From Hyaloperonospora brassicae (taxonomy: Eukaryota > Oomycota > Peronosporomycetes > Peronosporales > Peronosporaceae): a DNA stretch of 64,000 bases. The first letter of the stretch is position 1; every line of letters starts with the position of its first letter. The position numbers and the translations under genes were made by a program. The stretch spans positions 1 to 64,000 of the forward strand of contig CANTFL010000094.1 of NCBI GenBank assembly GCA_947650285.1, written 5' to 3'. Positions 19,514-30,590 of this stretch are shown one piece after another. The notes under the pieces are model-generated. The model did no database searches. It was not told the DNA's origin and saw only the letters and a list, made by a program, of their open reading frames with translations.

Positions 19514-20397
19514 TGATAAATCTCCTTTTCTTCTGGTAAAGAGCCGTTGGTTTCATTTCATTGTGCACACTATCTTTGATAAACGGACGAAGCACCTCTC
19601 ATTTGGCGACCTGCAAGCGCCTACATAGAAGGATAAAGACTTCTGTGTTGACCGGGTGTTGGATCTTTCATTATTGCAGGAAGATTTCATGTGGTGATAA
19701 GGTGCAAGAGTGGATATTAATATATCTGCACGTGATGGGAGAAAAAAATTGAAGATTGGATGTTTATTTCTGCGCACGTGACAGAAGAGTGAATGCAGCG
19801 CGCGACCAGCGAATTGCAGACAACCCACTATATGGGATGTAGGGACGAAAGTCGACGTACTCCTATATTTAATGTGTTCCAACCCTATTTAATATGGTAT
19901 ATCTCGCTGTTTGTTTATTGCCTGCAGCGTGTAATAGGAAGGACGTTATCAATATCGTGAATACCTCGTTTTGATTCTTTGCAAGTCGATTACGAAGAGT
20001 TAGCGTCAGTCCTGATGTACGTATGAAGCGGTTCTGATGTCGTTGCTACTTGATTTGGCACCAGGGGTCGGATAGAAGGGCTGAGCAAAACGCAAAACGA
20101 GGAGAAGGCGAGGAATCACGCCATAACGGCGCGATCATTGAGTGCCGAGATCAGACGGAAGGCGCGGTGTAATATGTATGTGAAAGCAGCATATGGGGCG
20201 CTCCATGATCGAAGCAAGCAGTGTCTGTAAGTGCTAGTAGAAGCACGTGTTATTTCAGGGGCCGTTGAGTTTGCACCCGCCATGTTTTAAGCATTTTGTG
20301 ACAACATAATAATATATAGCAAGCGTGTTTAGAGCAACGGTATAGCAAATTTATTGTTGTACTAATTATTTGTAAAAGATATGCGCAGCACGTTCAA
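19514..20397. other. Unassigned sequence
   Basis: Only short frames on both strands (for example 19553-19882). I recognise no domain or repeat. Confidence 0.4.
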
Positions 20398-20429
20398 TTG
20401 AGTATGAAGGCAATGGACCCACGCGGGTG

Positions 20430-20901
20430 GAATTCGTCTGAAATTGTGTCGGCCATCACTGTATTCGTCACGACGACTGACGCCGGATCCACAGGGTTCA
20501 TCGGGTCACTTAAGTCAATTGACTTTGCTTCAATATTTATTGTTCTCTTGTTCCATCAAAGTCGCATGGCGCCGACATGTTACCTTGTTATGCCCCGCTT
20601 GAAATCAATCGCGGCATTTGTAGGTAGCTCTAGACTTCGAATCTCCAGAGCTACTGACACGTCGTTTTTGTCGCCATCCTTTTTTATAATACAATGGTGA
20701 ATTTATCATCACTAGAGGTGTTCTAGCGCTGACAACTAATTCGACGGACCTCCCCAGAAACGCTTGCTCAAATGTTTTGACCAGGTATGCTGGATGTAAA
20801 TCTGCCGTTATGTCGATTGTAGAACCAGTAGCATGCAATACGGAGACGAGGTGGTAGCGAGATAACATCATTTGCATGTCAGTCGAACATAAGCAGCTCA
20901 A
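20430..20901 (-). pseudogene. Mutator-like (MULE) transposase C-terminal remnant
   Basis: Minus frame 20605-20901 reads CLCSTDMQMMLS followed by YHLVSVLHATG, which resembles a degraded SWIM zinc finger (C-x-C...C-x-H, second Cys lost). It is followed by KKGWRQKRRVSSSGD, similar to the basic linker before the terminal knuckle of MULE transposases. After a stop in place of the second Cys, the frame continues FQAGHNKVTC, so the knuckle C-x2-[stop]-x4-H-x4-C is visible. At least two in-frame stops make it a relic. Confidence 0.5.
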
Positions 20902-23338
20902 AGCTTAAACATCAATTCGCCGATATATAGCGTAGCCTTGTTTCGAGGCAACCCATAACGTGGATGACGACCGCAAAACTTCATGTACACCCAAAGCTGC
21001 TTGTTCTTTCTTCCACAAAGACCGGGCACGAAGACGCACATTTATCTTATTTGTAGACCATTTTTTATTTTATCTTGACGCATACGATATTTTCCATAGT
21101 CGCTTGTGTTAAATATTTCAATCCTCCTAGAGGCGCTGCATTGCGAATAACATGGACGAGAATGGTATTGTTATCGCTTTTTCTCTTTTTGGGTGGCGCC
21201 ACCGAAGAAGAGAACATGATATCATTAACGGTGCAAGAAGGTCTTGGTGATGCGTACTGGTGGTTGAATCTGTTCGACATCGTGAAACTTCTGAGACTTA
21301 TGTTCTCATCAATAACTTCTTTTTCCATTATTTGCAATTACTAATTTAATAAGGAATTGTTGACCACCCCCACCCTTATACATTACCGTAATTAAATCGA
21401 TCTACGCCTTCTGATTGGTAGGATCAAGAATATTACCGGTCTCAGAAGTAATTTACAATCTCATTTTAAAATGGTAGAATAAAGAATATGAACAATCAAT
21501 GCATGTCCTTAAGTCGGCGACGTGTGGTAATTTATTATGCAGCTACTTCATTTGACCGAGCCATTACTGGGTTAAATAAAAAATTTATACGAGCGATTCT
21601 GGAACATGTTGGACTTGTAGCGAGTATCCTGAATGGGCACAGTGACAAAGGCATCCAACAACATATATTCGAAATTAAGTTTAAGCCAGCCGGAGAGGTC
21701 TATCAAGAGGTACCTCAATCGTCGCAATACCTGTACAATTGACTAACTAGACTAACGCATCATTTGATGAAAATATCGGCTCCACGTGGCGTCTGACAAG
21801 AGCCATACTGATATTTCATCGATAACGTTGCCACTAATAAGCAGTCTGCATCCGCTGGACACCACAACTACGGGCTTGCTCCAGCGTATCGTATGTAGTT
21901 TCAAGAGGTGGTAGCAGATCCATGTGAGAATGACTGACTATGGTGTTAAAGCGCTAAAATAAATTATTCAACAGTGAAAAAGGAGCGTGTGGGCGAAAGA
22001 ACAAAGGATGCAATTATAGTGTTGGGATTGGCTGCCAGTATTTAGCAATATGACGTTTTTATGACCGATCAAAAATATGGAAAATATATAAGTTACGGTA
22101 ATATATCGGGTGGGGGTAGTTAACGATAACCTGGAGGTGGTAAAAGCTTCCCTTTAATAAATACGATTAAAATGCCGAATGTATGCGGCAACACCATCTC
22201 CAAACGTTGTCCATACCGCCGTAAGAGCAGCGTTTTTGTCGATCTAGGAATCTGCAGACTGACTTTTACACTCGGCATTCTCGAAGTCATAACCAGAACA
22301 TTCAATTGTGTTTGATATTGCTTATAATGTGCAAGGTACAGGATAAAGTCTGGAGGCTGATACCTGTGATTGAACACACTTGTTTCACTACATCTTGAAT
22401 TTTTACGATCACACATTATCACGACATTCACTTATTTTTTTCGCACTAATACAAAGAATGAAAAACCACAAAATGTTGTCCTTGTTCTACACATTCAAGA
22501 AGACATTGTCCAACGTAACTCTTTGTCCGTTCCCGTGGCAACTATTATAGAAATTATCACGCTAAGGGATTTGAGGCGTCGCGAATGCGTTCAATCAAAA
22601 CCAACAACCGGAAATATTTTAATGGTGGCTGCGAACAGAGACTCCAAATGCCTCAAACAAGCGGAAATATCGATTCACCTGGTCCTCTTCGAGAACTACA
22701 GTGCTGGATTGGTTGACACGCCTTCCATTGACCAAATGCGGGGCGAGAAGCTGAAAAGATGATTTTCATTCGCCTTACATCTCTTCAATGACCGCTTATT
22801 TGGCTTCGTAAATCTGAGTTCGATACTCGTGGAGGTTAGTTCCATCACGGACGCGGTCTAGCGTCATGATCGTCTTGCGCTTGATGACCTTTTCACCTCA
22901 AACTGCAACATTACAAGTAGTAATAAAATAATTTGACGTGGTATAGGCCTGGCAATAGCGATGCACACATCCGAGTGACTATCGTTTAGCTATGATATGT
23001 AGTACTCAGTCGATGCACCCTTTCGCTGTCGCCTCGTCACGCGGAGTTTTCTCGGACACGTGTCTTGTGGGCACAAATACGGATTTTTCATCACTACACT
23101 ACACCTCTTGATCTTGCAGTGTCGATTTCAATTTAAACAATAGTCTTATACAAATATAGTTGCAACAGCGCCCGTCAGGAAAATGTGTCCCTTCGACAGT
23201 ACATGGGTATCGTAAATCGCATCCATGTCGATCTTTGCAGAGTTGGGAGACATCTTAATGATGCTTATATATCATGCTTCGCACATAGACCTAACTTTAC
23301 CAACCAACCACACAAACATATGGTGTGGTACCTATTTT
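20902..23338. other. Unassigned sequence
   Basis: The longest frame is 22370-22762 (130 codons, plus). It has no motif I can name and overlaps a 103-codon minus frame. ORF 21488-21742 is likewise unrecognised. No hairpin-dense repeat is seen. Confidence 0.4.
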
Positions 23339-24314
23339 TCGAAGTTAACTTCGGAGGCACAATCAGATCAATCGTATAAGCGCCTACGCTTGATCCGTCA
23401 TCAAGCAAGACGTTCAACGTCTCGGTTTCTTCCTGGGAACTTGCTTCCACAGGTTGCTGAGGGCCTGATCCCTCAGCAAGCAACTCTTGAGGAATTCCTT
23501 CCTCAAGTACGTGGGGACTTATTCCCTCGACGTCTTCCGACTGTGGCTGTGCAACCACAGTCAGGCACCGATCCTCTACGGTCGACTTTCCAGTCGGCCT
23601 AGGATTTCCATGTAGCCGCTTGTGGGCAACCGGTTTCTTTTGTCTAAGATGCTGCCCGCTAGGCATGCATCCATGTCCCGGTCCACTCGACTTATTCGAG
23701 TGGTGGACCTTCGGCGCAGCCTGTACTTCTGTACAGCCGCCGGTAGCTTGCTCCACAGTGTAGTGATCAACTACACTGTGATCTTGTGCAGTCGTGCGAA
23801 CGACCGTACCGCAAGTGAGGCCATCGCACTCACTCGCAGAACATCCACACGCTTGTGGACGCTCCAAGACGTTCATCAGATGGCCATCTGATGAACAAAC
23901 GGCAGGCATCTTCACGGATCGATGCTGCCAGCTCACCCTTGGCTCGTACTTTTTGAGCCAAGGTAATCCCAGGATGACACCAAATTTGTCATCCAGATCC
24001 AGTACGATGAAGTCATCATCGTACTGTTCGCCCTCTAACGTGTAGTGGATTCCTACTACACGTTTCTCAACGGTTATCGATGCGCCTGTTGCAAGGCGCA
24101 CCGTCATCCTTGTGAGGGGAATGTCGCGCTCAACGAACTTGAGCGTACGACCCTCTAGTGACTGGCGACGAACAAAGTTGTTCGACGCCCCACAGTCTAC
24201 TAGGGCACGAAGCGACAAATCATTTGTCGCTTCCAACTTCAAGGTGATGAGCGAAACGTCATCACCAGGTGCAGAGACACACAATGATTGTGTATCTGGA
24301 GCAAATTTCGTCAA
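23339..24314 (-). pseudogene. pro: A2 protease, 3' truncated
   Basis: The frame matches the A1 and A3 protease, with DCGASNNFV and VILGLPWL, for about 320 codons up to VPPKLTS. It then runs into unrelated flanking sequence and stops at 23265. The true gene start lies upstream, in the -1 frame of gag. Confidence 0.8.
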
Positions 24315-25530
24315 GAGATTTGCAAATTCTCTTGAGGTGGCTGGATCAGTAGGGCGCTCCGCCCCCTCTGATCCCGACCATTTTTTGATGGTCCGTCTCG
24401 CTGTTGCGGCTTCGCAACAGCGCTGGACCCACGCCCATTGCCCTTTCTGGCAAATGGTCGTCCATTTCGCTCAGTACTGTTTGGTACTGGGCGTGGAGCA
24501 CTACACTCGTATGCGTAGTGCCCTAACTTCTGACAGCGATTGCACTTCTGCAATCGCTTGTTGTTCGAAGAGCGAGGTCTCTCGCTCTCAACATAGCAGA
24601 GGTCCATTGGTTCTGGACCTCCGATCTCTTGTCGTCTCGGTGGACGATAAGAGTTTGAGCTAGCATGAGCCTGTCTCATGCTAAAGTCTTCTTGTTCCGC
24701 GTCTGATATCGCTTCTTCAAGCGTATTCAGCTCGAGGCGGAACAGGTGGCTCCTGACGGGCCCTTCTGCGAGCGCTTGCATGAACACCGTGATCAAAGTG
24801 TGTTCATGGACTGGGTTAGCAGTTATACTACTCGCGAGTAGTCGTATATGTTGAGCGTAAGCGTGCACATCACGCTTACCCTGCTTGAGTTTCAGGAGCT
24901 CTGAACAAGCCCTGAACGAGCCCTGAACTCAGCCCGTGGCGGCTCAAACGTTTGTCTGAGCCGGGACTTGAAGTCCTCTAGCGACCTAAACACATTTGGG
25001 TCGCTACTCTCGAGCCCCAGGGACCAAGTTTTGGCACGCCCTGCCAAGTGGGTCTGAGCAAATGTGAGTTTCATTTGCTCATCGTCGACACGACGTGCCT
25101 TTAAGGCTCTGTCGAGTTCGACAAACCACAGTAACAGGGAGTCCTCCGGGACTCTACTGTACTTAGAGATGTCAACTTTCATGACTTCGGGACGACGCGC
25201 ATGCGCCGTTCCGCCCACAGCAGTACGGAATTGCTGCTGTCTCAACAGCTCTGTCTGTTGAGCACCGAGTTCTCTCAACTGCTCGGCCTTTTGAGAGCCT
25301 TGCTGGTGAAGCAAGGCTACTTTCTCCCTCTCGAGAGCAAGTTCATTCTGAATGAACTTGGCAATAGCGGCATGCTGTTGGTCTCTGTCTAGAGACTCCA
25401 ACATGGCGCTAACGACGAGTTCGCCTACGGTAGAACTCATTCGTTCTACCGCACCCCATTCAATGTCACTCAAACGGTTAAACCCTTCACGCGTGGCGTG
25501 AAAGGTCTCTTCTTCATCCAACATGTTCAT
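24311..25530 (-). pseudogene. gag: A2 gag, broken by a 10-bp duplication
   Basis: Frame 24892-25530 (212 codons) is the N-terminal part, and 24311-24868 the C-terminal part with CNRCQKLGHYAYEC. The break is a tandem 10-bp duplication near 24905 that A3 shares and A1 lacks. As in A1, the gag stop before protease is absent and the frame runs to the TGA at the end. Confidence 0.85.
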
Positions 25531-25574
25531 GTTGGATGTTGTTGTCCTTGGAAGGACTACAAAGTGCTACCAGG

Positions 25575-25966
25575 TGTAACGGGGCACACCTTTGCGTGAA
25601 CTTAACGCAAGGGTTTTTGTGCGCCCGACAGACGTACACGAGGCAAACGAGGAAGCGTAGGTAGGGTAAAAGTAGAACTGTTATATTGATATAATTAAGT
25701 CTTTTAACCTCTGTCTCTCTGTTTGACTTAACTTGATTATTCTAATCTAACTGAATGTATGACGACGTCTACTCACCACTCATTGCGCGCGTCTTGCGGC
25801 GATTGGTGGGTTGATATCATCAAGATATCAACCAATGAGCAGACTCTTTGGTCGACCCATCAATATCATCACTTTGGTGATATTGTTAAAAGAACATTAA
25901 AGTTCATATTCTATATTGTCACTTTCCTTAACGTGAAAATTCCATTTAACGGGCCGCCCCTATTCA
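25575..25966 (-). repeat. 5' LTR of A2
   Basis: 392 bp. The gag-side end is TGTAACGGGG (plus strand). The outer end is degraded (CCCCTATTCA instead of CCCCGTTACA). Its sequence resembles the 5' rather than the 3' LTR of A3. Confidence 0.85.
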
Positions 25967-26903
25967 CGGTGCGCAAAAACACCAATGAAATGCACATGCG
26001 TTCAGTCCATACCTGTTCGACATTGATTGGCGTCAGAAGGATGGCGTCTGCAGATGAGGGACAAAATACTACCGAGAGGTCAGATCGTCTATTAGAGCTA
26101 CTTATCACCCGTAAGATGTCTGTTGTTTGAAAACCACCTCGGTCATCTATCATGGTACGAATTTTTTCCTACCACGTTCCTCATTCGGCTTAATATTCCA
26201 GACGTCACGGGGGCACTCTCGAAAGGCCACGTGGTGATAACTGTTGACCAAGTCCGAGGTTAGAACGTTGTGCGCACTCTCGTCAGGATGGCTGGGCTGT
26301 GCGTCTCGTCGCGCTTTCACTGCTTCAAAGGGCAGAAAACGCATGGCTAGGCATTTTTCCAGTCAGGAAGTCCTAGCGTGCCACTTTAACGTAATACCTG
26401 GTCGTTTCCGTGGTGACCGACTTGCTCTGCTCTTCGGGTCGATCCTATTGCACAATAGAATGCGGACGTGCGCAGGTGCACCATTAGACAAATATTATCG
26501 TGGCCGGGTGCTTACTCTACATAAACGACCGGTACTGGATCTCAACAGATCATCACGTTCTGAGGAGAGTTCACATCGTGGGAGTGAATTTCGGGCGCAG
26601 CGAACGAGTCGGCGCGGGGAGGCAACACGTGAAAAGCAGAAACTTACATAGGCACGAGGCGTCGATTTCTGAATATATTCGCCGCACCGCAGGATACCGG
26701 TGGATTTTTTTCCTTTCGGGTCGCATGCTGCGCTGCCTCCCGTAGCACGCGCAGCGGAGCAAATGCCTCCGCCCTTATCACCTTGACCCCACTATGGGGA
26801 GATTTCTCGTCCAATGTAAGGGGGCCGAATGACTGGCTCTTAGGAGGTGTCCGTCTCTATCCGTTGTTGTTGCTTGAAGAGCCCAATTTGGGAAGTGAAG
26901 GGT
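25967..26903. other. Unassigned sequence, possibly partly SINE body
   Basis: Short overlapping frames only (for example 26244-26651). The part nearest 26904 would be the body of a SINE if the tRNA-like block heads one. Confidence 0.35.
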
Positions 26904-26971
26904 GGGCACTGGGGATATCGATCCCCCTTCCTCCCGCATTCGTAGATCTTTACCATTTGAGCTAAGCGCCC
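26904..26971 (-). pseudogene. tRNA-like sequence (tRNA pseudogene or SINE head)
   Basis: Read on the minus strand, GGGCGCT (5') pairs with AGTGCCC (3') as a 7-bp acceptor stem. Box A (TAGCTCAAATGG) and a T arm (GGGGG, 7-base loop ATCGATA, TCCCC) are in place. The D stem is poor and the anticodon arm is too short to fold, and the total is only 68 nt, so this is not a working tRNA. Pol III boxes with a lost anticodon arm suggest a tRNA-derived SINE. Confidence 0.5.
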
Positions 26972-27422
26972 CACGATCGAGGCACTACTGTACACATCAC
27001 ACTGCGGGAGACTTCAAATGGCAGGCTTTCTCGGCGGGATGGCCGATCGGCCTCAAACGGCTGGTACTTGGCATTGTGCACTACGACTCTCGAGGACCAG
27101 TTGATACGCTCATACATACCTGAAGTGTGGTGAGGCCCGCAGGTCCGCTTTCAAATATGACGGGATTGCAAAAAAATCAGTCGCGCCCGTTGCTGCATTA
27201 ATCCGAGTGGCGATCAAGAGACCTACACAACCCAGTTATTATCGTGAGAAAAAAGTGCAAAGGTGCTCTATCTTGTCATCAGATTCGATTATTCCCTATC
27301 AATAACACGTGATTCTGCCGCAGACCACACCCCGGTCCACTTGCTCCTCTGACCTAGTGGTGTCGATTCCATTTCGTGCGCACAGCACATTTCGGTCCGT
27401 ATCGCGCGCCCGACCCAACATT
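26972..27422. other. Presumed upstream region of the RXLR-like gene
   Basis: No coding signal recognised. An open frame extends 38 codons upstream of the chosen ATG at 27423, but it would place the signal peptide internally. I see no convincing oomycete initiator element. Confidence 0.35.
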
Positions 27423-27701
27423 ATGCGTCTGTTGTGCTGGTTTCTGCTCTCGACGTTCGTCTGCGTTGGAGCAAGCGCTGGACCAGTTACTTCTACGGCT
27501 GCCACTTCCGATGCAACTTCAGCTGTTCACGCTCGCGAAGACAACGTCAAGCACCCGAAGGGTCTGCGTGGAGCAGTGGGCATCTTGGACGTCAAGAATC
27601 CCGATAGAGTCGAAGAGGACGAAGAACGTTTTGCTCCGGTGGCAACCACAACAAAGTTCCTGACAGACTGGTTTAAAGAACTAGCGGAATTTGCGATTTA
27701 G
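27423..27701 (+). CDS. Candidate RXLR-type secreted effector (K-G-L-R variant)
   Basis: 92 residues. Residues 1-19 are a strong signal peptide (MRLLCWFLLSTFVCVGASA). K-G-L-R at 46-49 sits where RXLR is expected, 27 residues past the cleavage site, and D-E-E-R at 66-69 follows in an acidic stretch. This is the RXLR-dEER layout of oomycete effectors that act inside plant cells, with Lys replacing the first Arg. Only 23 residues follow EER (ending KFLTDWFKELAEFAI), less than the usual effector domain, so the gene may be truncated or a small effector. The ATG is chosen because it begins the signal peptide; the frame opens at 27309. It lies 248 bp from retrotransposon A3. Confidence 0.6.
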   Translation: MRLLCWFLLSTFVCVGASAGPVTSTAATSDATSAVHAREDNVKHPKGLRGAVGILDVKNPDRVEEDEERFAPVATTTKFLTDWFKELAEFAI

Positions 27702-27948
27702 TTTCAAGGATCTCGAGTTCGTAGTTTGCCAGTCTTCCCGCTTTAATATTAAGCGTAATTTCTGTCGAGGAGTCTCTGTGCAGGCCCATTGATTAACGCG
27801 TTGGCTAAGGAGTTTAGTTAAGACATCGCGCATTCGCGCAAGGTGCTAACATTAGTAAATGCTTTTGTGCCACAACTGTCTCGGCTTTCAATTGAAGTGT
27901 ATGACGATACTGATCGTTGTAACAAACTAATGCAGCCGCTACCTCTAT
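27702..27948. other. Sequence between the RXLR-like gene and A3
   Basis: No features are recognised. It ends in TCTAT (27944-27948), the left target duplication of A3. Confidence 0.5.
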
Positions 27949-28343
27949 TGTAACGGGGCAGCCCGTTACATGGAAATTGTCATTTGAGAGATAATGACAA
28001 TAAATAATATTATGTTGAATATTCTTTTAACAATATCACCAATAGTGGTGACATTGATGGGTCGACCAAAGAGTTCTGCTCATTGGTTGATATCTTGATG
28101 ATATCAACCCACCAATCGCCGCAAGACGCGCGCAATGAGTGGTGAGTAGACGTCGTCATACATTCAGTTAGATTAGAATAATTAAGTTAAGTCAAACAGA
28201 GAGACAGAGGTTAAAAGACTTAATTATATTAATATAACAGTTCTACTTTTACCCTACCTACGCTTCCTCGTTTGCCTCGTGTACGTCTGTCGGGCGCACA
28301 AAATCCCTTGCGTTAAGTTCACGCAAGGGTGTGCCCCGTTACA
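27949..28343 (+). repeat. 5' LTR of A3
   Basis: 395 bp. It contains the stem ATTGTCATT (27976-27984) with AATGACAAT (27993-28001). It groups with the LTRs of A2 and the solo LTR 55167-55559 rather than with its own 3' LTR. Confidence 0.9.
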
Positions 28344-28345
28344 CC

Positions 28346-28363
28346 TGGTAGCACTTTGTAGTC
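28346..28363 (+). promoter_or_regulatory. Primer-binding site of A3
   Basis: TGGTAGCACTTTGTAGTC begins two bases after the LTR. It is the same site as in A1 with two differences. Confidence 0.55.
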
Positions 28364-28387
28364 CTTCCAAGGACAACAATATCCAAC

Positions 28388-29553
28388 ATGAACATGTTGG
28401 ATGAAGAAGAGACCTTTCACGCCACGCGTGAAGGGTTTAACCGTTTGAGTAACATTGAATGGGGTGCGGTAGAACGAATGAGTTCTACCGTAGGCGAACT
28501 CGTCGTTAGCGCCATGTTGGAGTCTCTAGACAGAGACCAACAACATGCCGCTATTGCCAAGTTCATTCAGAATGAACTTGCTCTCGAGAGGGAGAAAGTA
28601 GCCTTGCTTCACCAGCAAGGCTCTCAAAAGGCCGAGCAGTTGAGAGAACTCGGTGCTCAACAGACAGAGCTGTTGAGACAGCAGCAATTCCGTACTGCTG
28701 TGGGCGGAACGGCGCATGCGCGTCGTCCCGAAGTCATGAAAGTTGACATCTCTAAGTACAGTAGAGTCCCGGAGGACTCCCTGTTACTGTGGTTTGTCGA
28801 ACTCGACAGAGCCTTAAAGGCACGTCGTGTCGACGATGAGCAAATGAAACTCACATTTGCTCAGACCCACTTGGCAGGGCGTGCCAAAACTTGGTCCCTG
28901 GGGCTCGAGAGTAGCGACCCAAATGTGTTTAGGTCGCTAGAGGACTTCAAGTCCCGGCTCAGACAAACGTTTGAGCCGCCACGGGCTGAGTTCAGGGCTC
29001 GTTCAGGGCTTGTTCAGAGCTCCTGAAACTCAAGCAGGGTAAGCGTGATGTGCACGCTTACGCTCAACATATACGACTACTCGCGAGTAGTATAACTGCT
29101 AACCCAGTCCATGAACACACTTTGATCACGGTGTTCATGCAAGCGCTCGCAGAAGGGCCCGTCAGGAGCCACCTGTTCCGCCTCGAGCTGAATACGCTTG
29201 AAGAAGCGATATCAGACGCGGAACAAGAAGACTTTAGCATGAGACAGGCTCATGCTAGCTCAAACTCTTATCGTCCACCGAGACGACAAGAGATCGGAGG
29301 TCCAGAACCAATGGACCTCTGCTATGTTGAGAGCGAGAGACCTCGCTCTTCGAACAACAAGCGATTGCAGAAGTGCAATCGCTGTCAGAAGTTAGGGCAC
29401 TACGCATACGAGTGTAGTGCTCCACGCCCAGTACCAAACAGTACTGAGCGAAATGGACGACCATTTGCCAGAAAGGGCAATGGGCGTGGGTCCAGCGCTG
29501 TTGCGAAGCCGCAACAGCGAGACGGACCATCAAAAAATGGTCGGGATCAGTAG
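28388..29553 (+). pseudogene. gag: A3 gag, broken by a 10-bp duplication, ending at the frameshift site
   Basis: Frame 28388-29026 holds the N-terminal and capsid region (LAGRAKTWSLGLESSDPNVF). Frame 29050-29553 holds the rest, with CNRCQKLGHYAYEC near residue 115. The break near 29007 is a tandem duplication around GTTCAGGGCT. The zero frame ends at TAG 29551-29553, 12 codons after the zero-frame AAT of the slippery site is counted loosely from the zinc-knuckle tail, and just inside the frameshift stem. Confidence 0.88.
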
Positions 29554-29575
29554 GGGCGGAGCGCCCTACTGATCC
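29532..29575 (+). promoter_or_regulatory. gag-pro programmed -1 ribosomal frameshift signal of A3
   Basis: The heptamer A AAA AAT (29532-29538) is read in the gag frame as AAA AAT. Five bases later a perfect 12-bp stem begins: GGATCAGTAGGG (29544-29555), loop GCGGAGCG, CCCTACTGATCC (29564-29575). The gag stop TAG (29551-29553) lies within the 5' arm. Slipping back one base puts ribosomes in the frame of protease, which is open from the slip site through EFANLLTKVAPD into 29604-30590. Slippery site, spacer and stem all match the classical -1 signal. Confidence 0.85.
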
Positions 29576-29603
29576 AGCAACCTCAAGAGAATTTGCAAAT
29601 CTC

Positions 29604-30590
29604 TTGACGAAAGTTGCTCCAGATACACAATCATTGTGTGTCTCTGCACCTGGTGATGACGTTTCGCTCATCACCTTGAAGTTGGAAGCGACAAATGATT
29701 TGTCGCTTCGTGCCCTAGTAGACTGTGGGGCGTCGAACAACTTTGTTCGTCGCCAGTCACTAGAGGGTCGTACGCTCAAGTTCGTTGAGCGCGACATTCC
29801 CCTCACAAGGATGACGGTGCGCCTTGCAACAGGCGCATCGATAACCGTTGAGAAACGTGTAGTAGGAATCCACTACACGCTAGAGGGCGAACAGTACGAT
29901 GATGACTTCATCGTACTGGATCTGGATGACAAATTTGATGTCATCCTGGGATTACCTTGGCTCAAAAAGTACGAGCCAAGGGTGAGCTGGCAGCATCGAT
30001 CCGTGAAGATGCCTGCCGTTTGTTCATCAGATGGCCATCTGATGAACATCTTGGAGCGTCCACAAGCGTGTGGATGTTCTGCGAGTGAGTGCGATGGCCT
30101 CACTTGCGGTACGGTCGTTAGCACGACTGCACAAGATCACAGTGTAGTTGATCACTACACTGTGGAGCAAGCTCCCGGCGGCTGTACAGATGTACAGGCT
30201 GCGCCGAAGGTCCACCACTCGAATAAGTCGAGTGGACAGGGACATGGATGCATGCCTAGCGGGCAGCATCTTAGAAGAAAGAAGTCTGTTGCCCCCAAGG
30301 GGCAACATGAAAATCCTAGGTCGACTGGAAAGTCGACCGTAGAGGATCGGTGCCTGACTGTGGTTGCACAGCCACAGTCGGAAGACGTCGAGGGAATAAG
30401 TCCCCACGTACTTGAGGAAGGAATTCCTCAAGAGTCGCTTGCTGAGGGATTAGGCCCTCAGCAACCTGTGGAAGCAAGTTCACAGGAAGAAACCGAGACG
30501 TTGAACGTCTTGGTTAATGACGGATCAAGCGTAGGCGCTTATACGATTGATCTGATTGTGCCTCCGAAGTTGACTTCGGAGATAACATAG
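29604..30590 (+). CDS. pro: A3 aspartic protease domain and linker
   Basis: 328 codons from the first start. The functional frame begins at the frameshift site upstream. ALVDCGASNNFV and VILGLPWL mark the retropepsin. The tail is hydrophilic with short repeats (EGISPHVLEEGIPQ). It stops at TAG 30588-30590. Pol is in another frame because of the same missing T as in A1; copy H, with that T, reads straight into pol. Confidence 0.87.
   Translation: MTKVAPDTQSLCVSAPGDDVSLITLKLEATNDLSLRALVDCGASNNFVRRQSLEGRTLKFVERDIPLTRMTVRLATGASITVEKRVVGIHYTLEGEQYDDDFIVLDLDDKFDVILGLPWLKKYEPRVSWQHRSVKMPAVCSSDGHLMNILERPQACGCSASECDGLTCGTVVSTTAQDHSVVDHYTVEQAPGGCTDVQAAPKVHHSNKSSGQGHGCMPSGQHLRRKKSVAPKGQHENPRSTGKSTVEDRCLTVVAQPQSEDVEGISPHVLEEGIPQESLAEGLGPQQPVEASSQEETETLNVLVNDGSSVGAYTIDLIVPPKLTSEIT

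Larger units (their letters stand above)
23339..25966 (-). mobile_element. A2: 3'-truncated family-A Gypsy copy
   Basis: Minus-strand element with its 5' LTR at the right (25575-25966), then gag and protease. It ends abruptly near 23339 inside the protease-pol linker. No pol, 3' LTR or target duplication is present, so it was truncated by deletion or rearrangement. Confidence 0.85.

Noticed and set aside
22370..22762. 130-codon host gene
   Set aside because: No signal peptide, domain or codon pattern that I can recognise, and a comparable frame lies opposite.
26904..26971. Functional tRNA gene
   Set aside because: The anticodon arm cannot form and the length is too short.
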